A stretch of 6,633 bases of DNA, taken from the NCBI GenBank assembly GCA_031289975.1, contig JAITOM010000293.1:1-6633 (forward strand), in the 5' to 3' direction. Below are positions 5,512 to 6,633 of this stretch, piece after piece. Below the pieces are notes generated by a model that was given only the letters and a program-made list of their open reading frames with translations, was not told where the DNA came from and ran no database searches. This stretch comes from Methanobrevibacter sp. GTDB lineage: Archaea; Methanobacteriota; Methanobacteria; Methanobacteriales; Methanobacteriaceae. Position 1 is the first letter of the stretch. The number at the start of each line of letters is the position of its first letter. A program made the translations under genes and the position numbers.

Positions 5512-5860
5512 ATGGTAGTTAAAAGTATAGAAATAGAACCAAATTTATCATAATCACAAAAAGAAAACTGGGCACTGTAAAATGAGGATGGAAATTCACA
5601 GTTTGGAATTTGGATTTTAGCATAAAAGCATTAAGCCCCTATACATGTCATTAAACTTTTATCGTCTGTTTTTAATTTTTCAATTGTGAAAATCCATGCT
5701 AATTTTACAGTGCCATCATTTAATAGCTAATAAAAATATATATAATCCAGATCCTGAAAGTTTAATGAAAATGGTAGGTATAATTAAATCAAAAGAACTA
5801 TACTATGTAATAAAAGCTGTAAAAGATATACATAGTAAATATAAAAATAAAAGCAGATAA
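5512..5860 (+). pseudogene. Small gene broken by a stop codon and a 144-bp insertion
   Basis: A well-signalled start (GGTGAT, ATG 5512) opens MVVKSIEIEPNLS and meets TAA at 5551-5553. The same frame would continue SQKENW up to the inserted element at 5571. Beyond the element, from 5714 to the TAA at 5858-5860, an open frame reads HHLIANKNIYNPDPESLMKM, then VGIIKSKELYYVIKAVKDIH and SKYKNKSR. This is a convincing protein C-terminus, with varied amino acids unlike random A/T translation. The two parts are in different frames, and the inserted length (144 bp, a multiple of three) does not explain that, so at least one further indel or deletion occurred. Without the insertion the protein would be roughly 65-70 residues. 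I do not recognise the family. It could also be two unrelated fragments. Confidence 0.6.
5571..5714. mobile_element. 144-bp miniature inverted-repeat element (MITE-like)
   Basis: The ends are GGCACTGTAAAAT (5571-5583) and its exact reverse complement ATTTTACAGTGCC (5702-5714). The match continues inwards with 15 of the next 20 positions, giving 33-bp terminal inverted repeats with 28 matches (5571-5603 and 5682-5714). The middle (about 78 bp) has no reading frame and is less AT-rich than its surroundings, containing GCCCC at 5635-5639. This fits a non-autonomous element moved in trans by a transposase recognising GGCACTGTAAA ends. No target-site duplication is visible: the flanks are GAAAACTG on the left and ATCATTTA on the right. 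It sits inside a small gene. The transposase remnant at 1748-2338 does not carry these ends, so the parent element is not in the window. Confidence 0.85.
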
Positions 5861-5905
5861 AAAAGTAATAAAAATTAAATGAAAATCATTAAATGAGAGT
5901 CACAT

Positions 5906-6633
5906 ATGAATATTGGAAAAAGTTTTAAAACTGAAGAAATTCTCGGCATTGGTTTATTTACATTAAGCATAGTATCATTATTAATCATGTTGAAAGTAGG
6001 ATTAAACCAATCAATATGGGAAGATGAAGCATATACTCTTAATTTAATATCTAAATCTTTCATTGATATGGTTTTTACTATTGCTGGTCATGATGTTCAC
6101 CCTCCACTATATTATCTTATTTTAAAAAGTGTTTTTCAGTTTTTTTCATTATTTCTACCACTAAAAACATTTAATGCAGTATTTACATTTAATTCAAATT
6201 ATTTATTAAATGTTATTGTAGCTAAATTAACATCAACTATTCCATTGTTCTTATTATTCATTTTTAGCTTCACAAGATTAAGAAAAGATTTTGGATGGCT
6301 AATTAGTGGTATTTTTGCATTTTGTATAATCACAATGCCCAATATAATGAACTATGGTCTTGAAATTCGTATGTACAGTTGGGCTATGTTATTTGTAACT
6401 TTGAGTTTTTATTACTCTTATAAAATTACTATTGAGTCAAGTAAAACAAATTGGGGCATGTTCATTATATTTAGTTTAATGGGGGCATACACACATTACT
6501 ATGGGACATTAGCTATTGCTATTATAAATCTAATACTATTACTTAATATATTTTTAAAAAATAGGGAAAAGATCAAAAATTGGGCAATATCAACAACAAT
6601 CATAACATTAGGTTATATCCCTTGGATACTTTT
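5906..6633 (+). CDS. GT-C fold membrane glycosyltransferase, GT39-like (partial)
   Basis: The frame is open from ATG 5906 to the window end, giving the first 242 residues; the C-terminus is outside. It resembles the GT39/PMT-like membrane proteins (COG5305 type), which transfer a sugar from a polyprenyl-phosphate donor at the outer face of the membrane. TM1 is about residues 12-33. WEDEAYTL (38-45) holds the Asp-Glu pair expected in the first external loop of GT-C enzymes, with D40 the likely catalytic residue. HDVHPPLYY (62-70) and EIRMYSW (153-159) are further motifs of this group, followed by THYYG (196-200) and at least four more hydrophobic helices. In methanogens such enzymes act in glycosylation of surface proteins or cell-wall polymers; the substrate is unknown. 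The start is the first ATG after an in-frame TGA at 5894-5896; the ribosome site (GAGAG) is weak. Confidence 0.9.
   Translation, partial: MNIGKSFKTEEILGIGLFTLSIVSLLIMLKVGLNQSIWEDEAYTLNLISKSFIDMVFTIAGHDVHPPLYYLILKSVFQFFSLFLPLKTFNAVFTFNSNYLLNVIVAKLTSTIPLFLLFIFSFTRLRKDFGWLISGIFAFCIITMPNIMNYGLEIRMYSWAMLFVTLSFYYSYKITIESSKTNWGMFIIFSLMGAYTHYYGTLAIAIINLILLLNIFLKNREKIKNWAISTTIITLGYIPWIL

Noticed and set aside
5875..6063. 62-codon minus-strand open frame
   Set aside because: It is antisense to the start of the GT-C glycosyltransferase, whose + frame has clear motifs.

Overview
The window looks like a very AT-rich archaeon of the order Methanobacteriales, most likely a Methanobrevibacter-type or Methanosphaera-type methanogen. 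The evidence is the archaeal pair ribosomal protein L21e + RNA polymerase subunit F (Rpb4), the archaeal DUF655 protein next to it, a VorC-type ferredoxin subunit of 2-oxoisovalerate oxidoreductase, Shine-Dalgarno sites of the GGTGAT/GAGGT kind, and long, almost pure A/T intergenic stretches. The genus is inferred by eye.

Layout: (1) 1-396 has no gene. It holds one copy of a ~146-bp dispersed repeat, a twin 9-bp direct repeat and a perfect 2 x 20-bp tandem duplication upstream of rpl21e. (2) 397-1747 is an information-processing cluster on the + strand: rpl21e, rpoF (translationally coupled) and a DUF655 / helix-hairpin-helix protein. The ksgA-type methyltransferase gene that often follows in related archaea is not here. 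(3) 1748-2338 on the - strand is a decayed DDE transposase. It has two stops and two single-base frameshifts, but all three acidic residues are still readable, and its 3' end stops exactly at the DUF655 stop codon. (4) 2460-2726 is an isolated vorC-like 2x[4Fe-4S] gene without its partners. (5) 2751-3708 is about 950 bp without a gene, holding two adjacent palindromes, the second copy of the dispersed repeat and a 2 x 28-bp tandem duplication. (6) 3709-5187 is an SNF/NSS-family sodium-coupled transporter. (7) 5188-5905 is a second accessory stretch. It has hairpins, a 17-nt operator-like palindrome, a promoter and strong ribosome site leading into a broken small gene, and inside that gene a 144-bp miniature element with 33-bp terminal inverted repeats. 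(8) 5906-6633 is the N-terminal part of a GT-C (GT39-like) membrane glycosyltransferase running off the window.

The genes do not form one pathway. A conserved translation/transcription cluster is followed by accessory genes separated by mobile-element debris and duplicated noncoding blocks. I see no convincing new multi-gene system. The best leads are the miniature inverted-repeat element in a wrecked gene, the 146-bp repeat bracketing the conserved cluster and vorC, the orphan vorC, the operator-like palindrome at 5399-5415, and two unusual glutamates in the transporter core.
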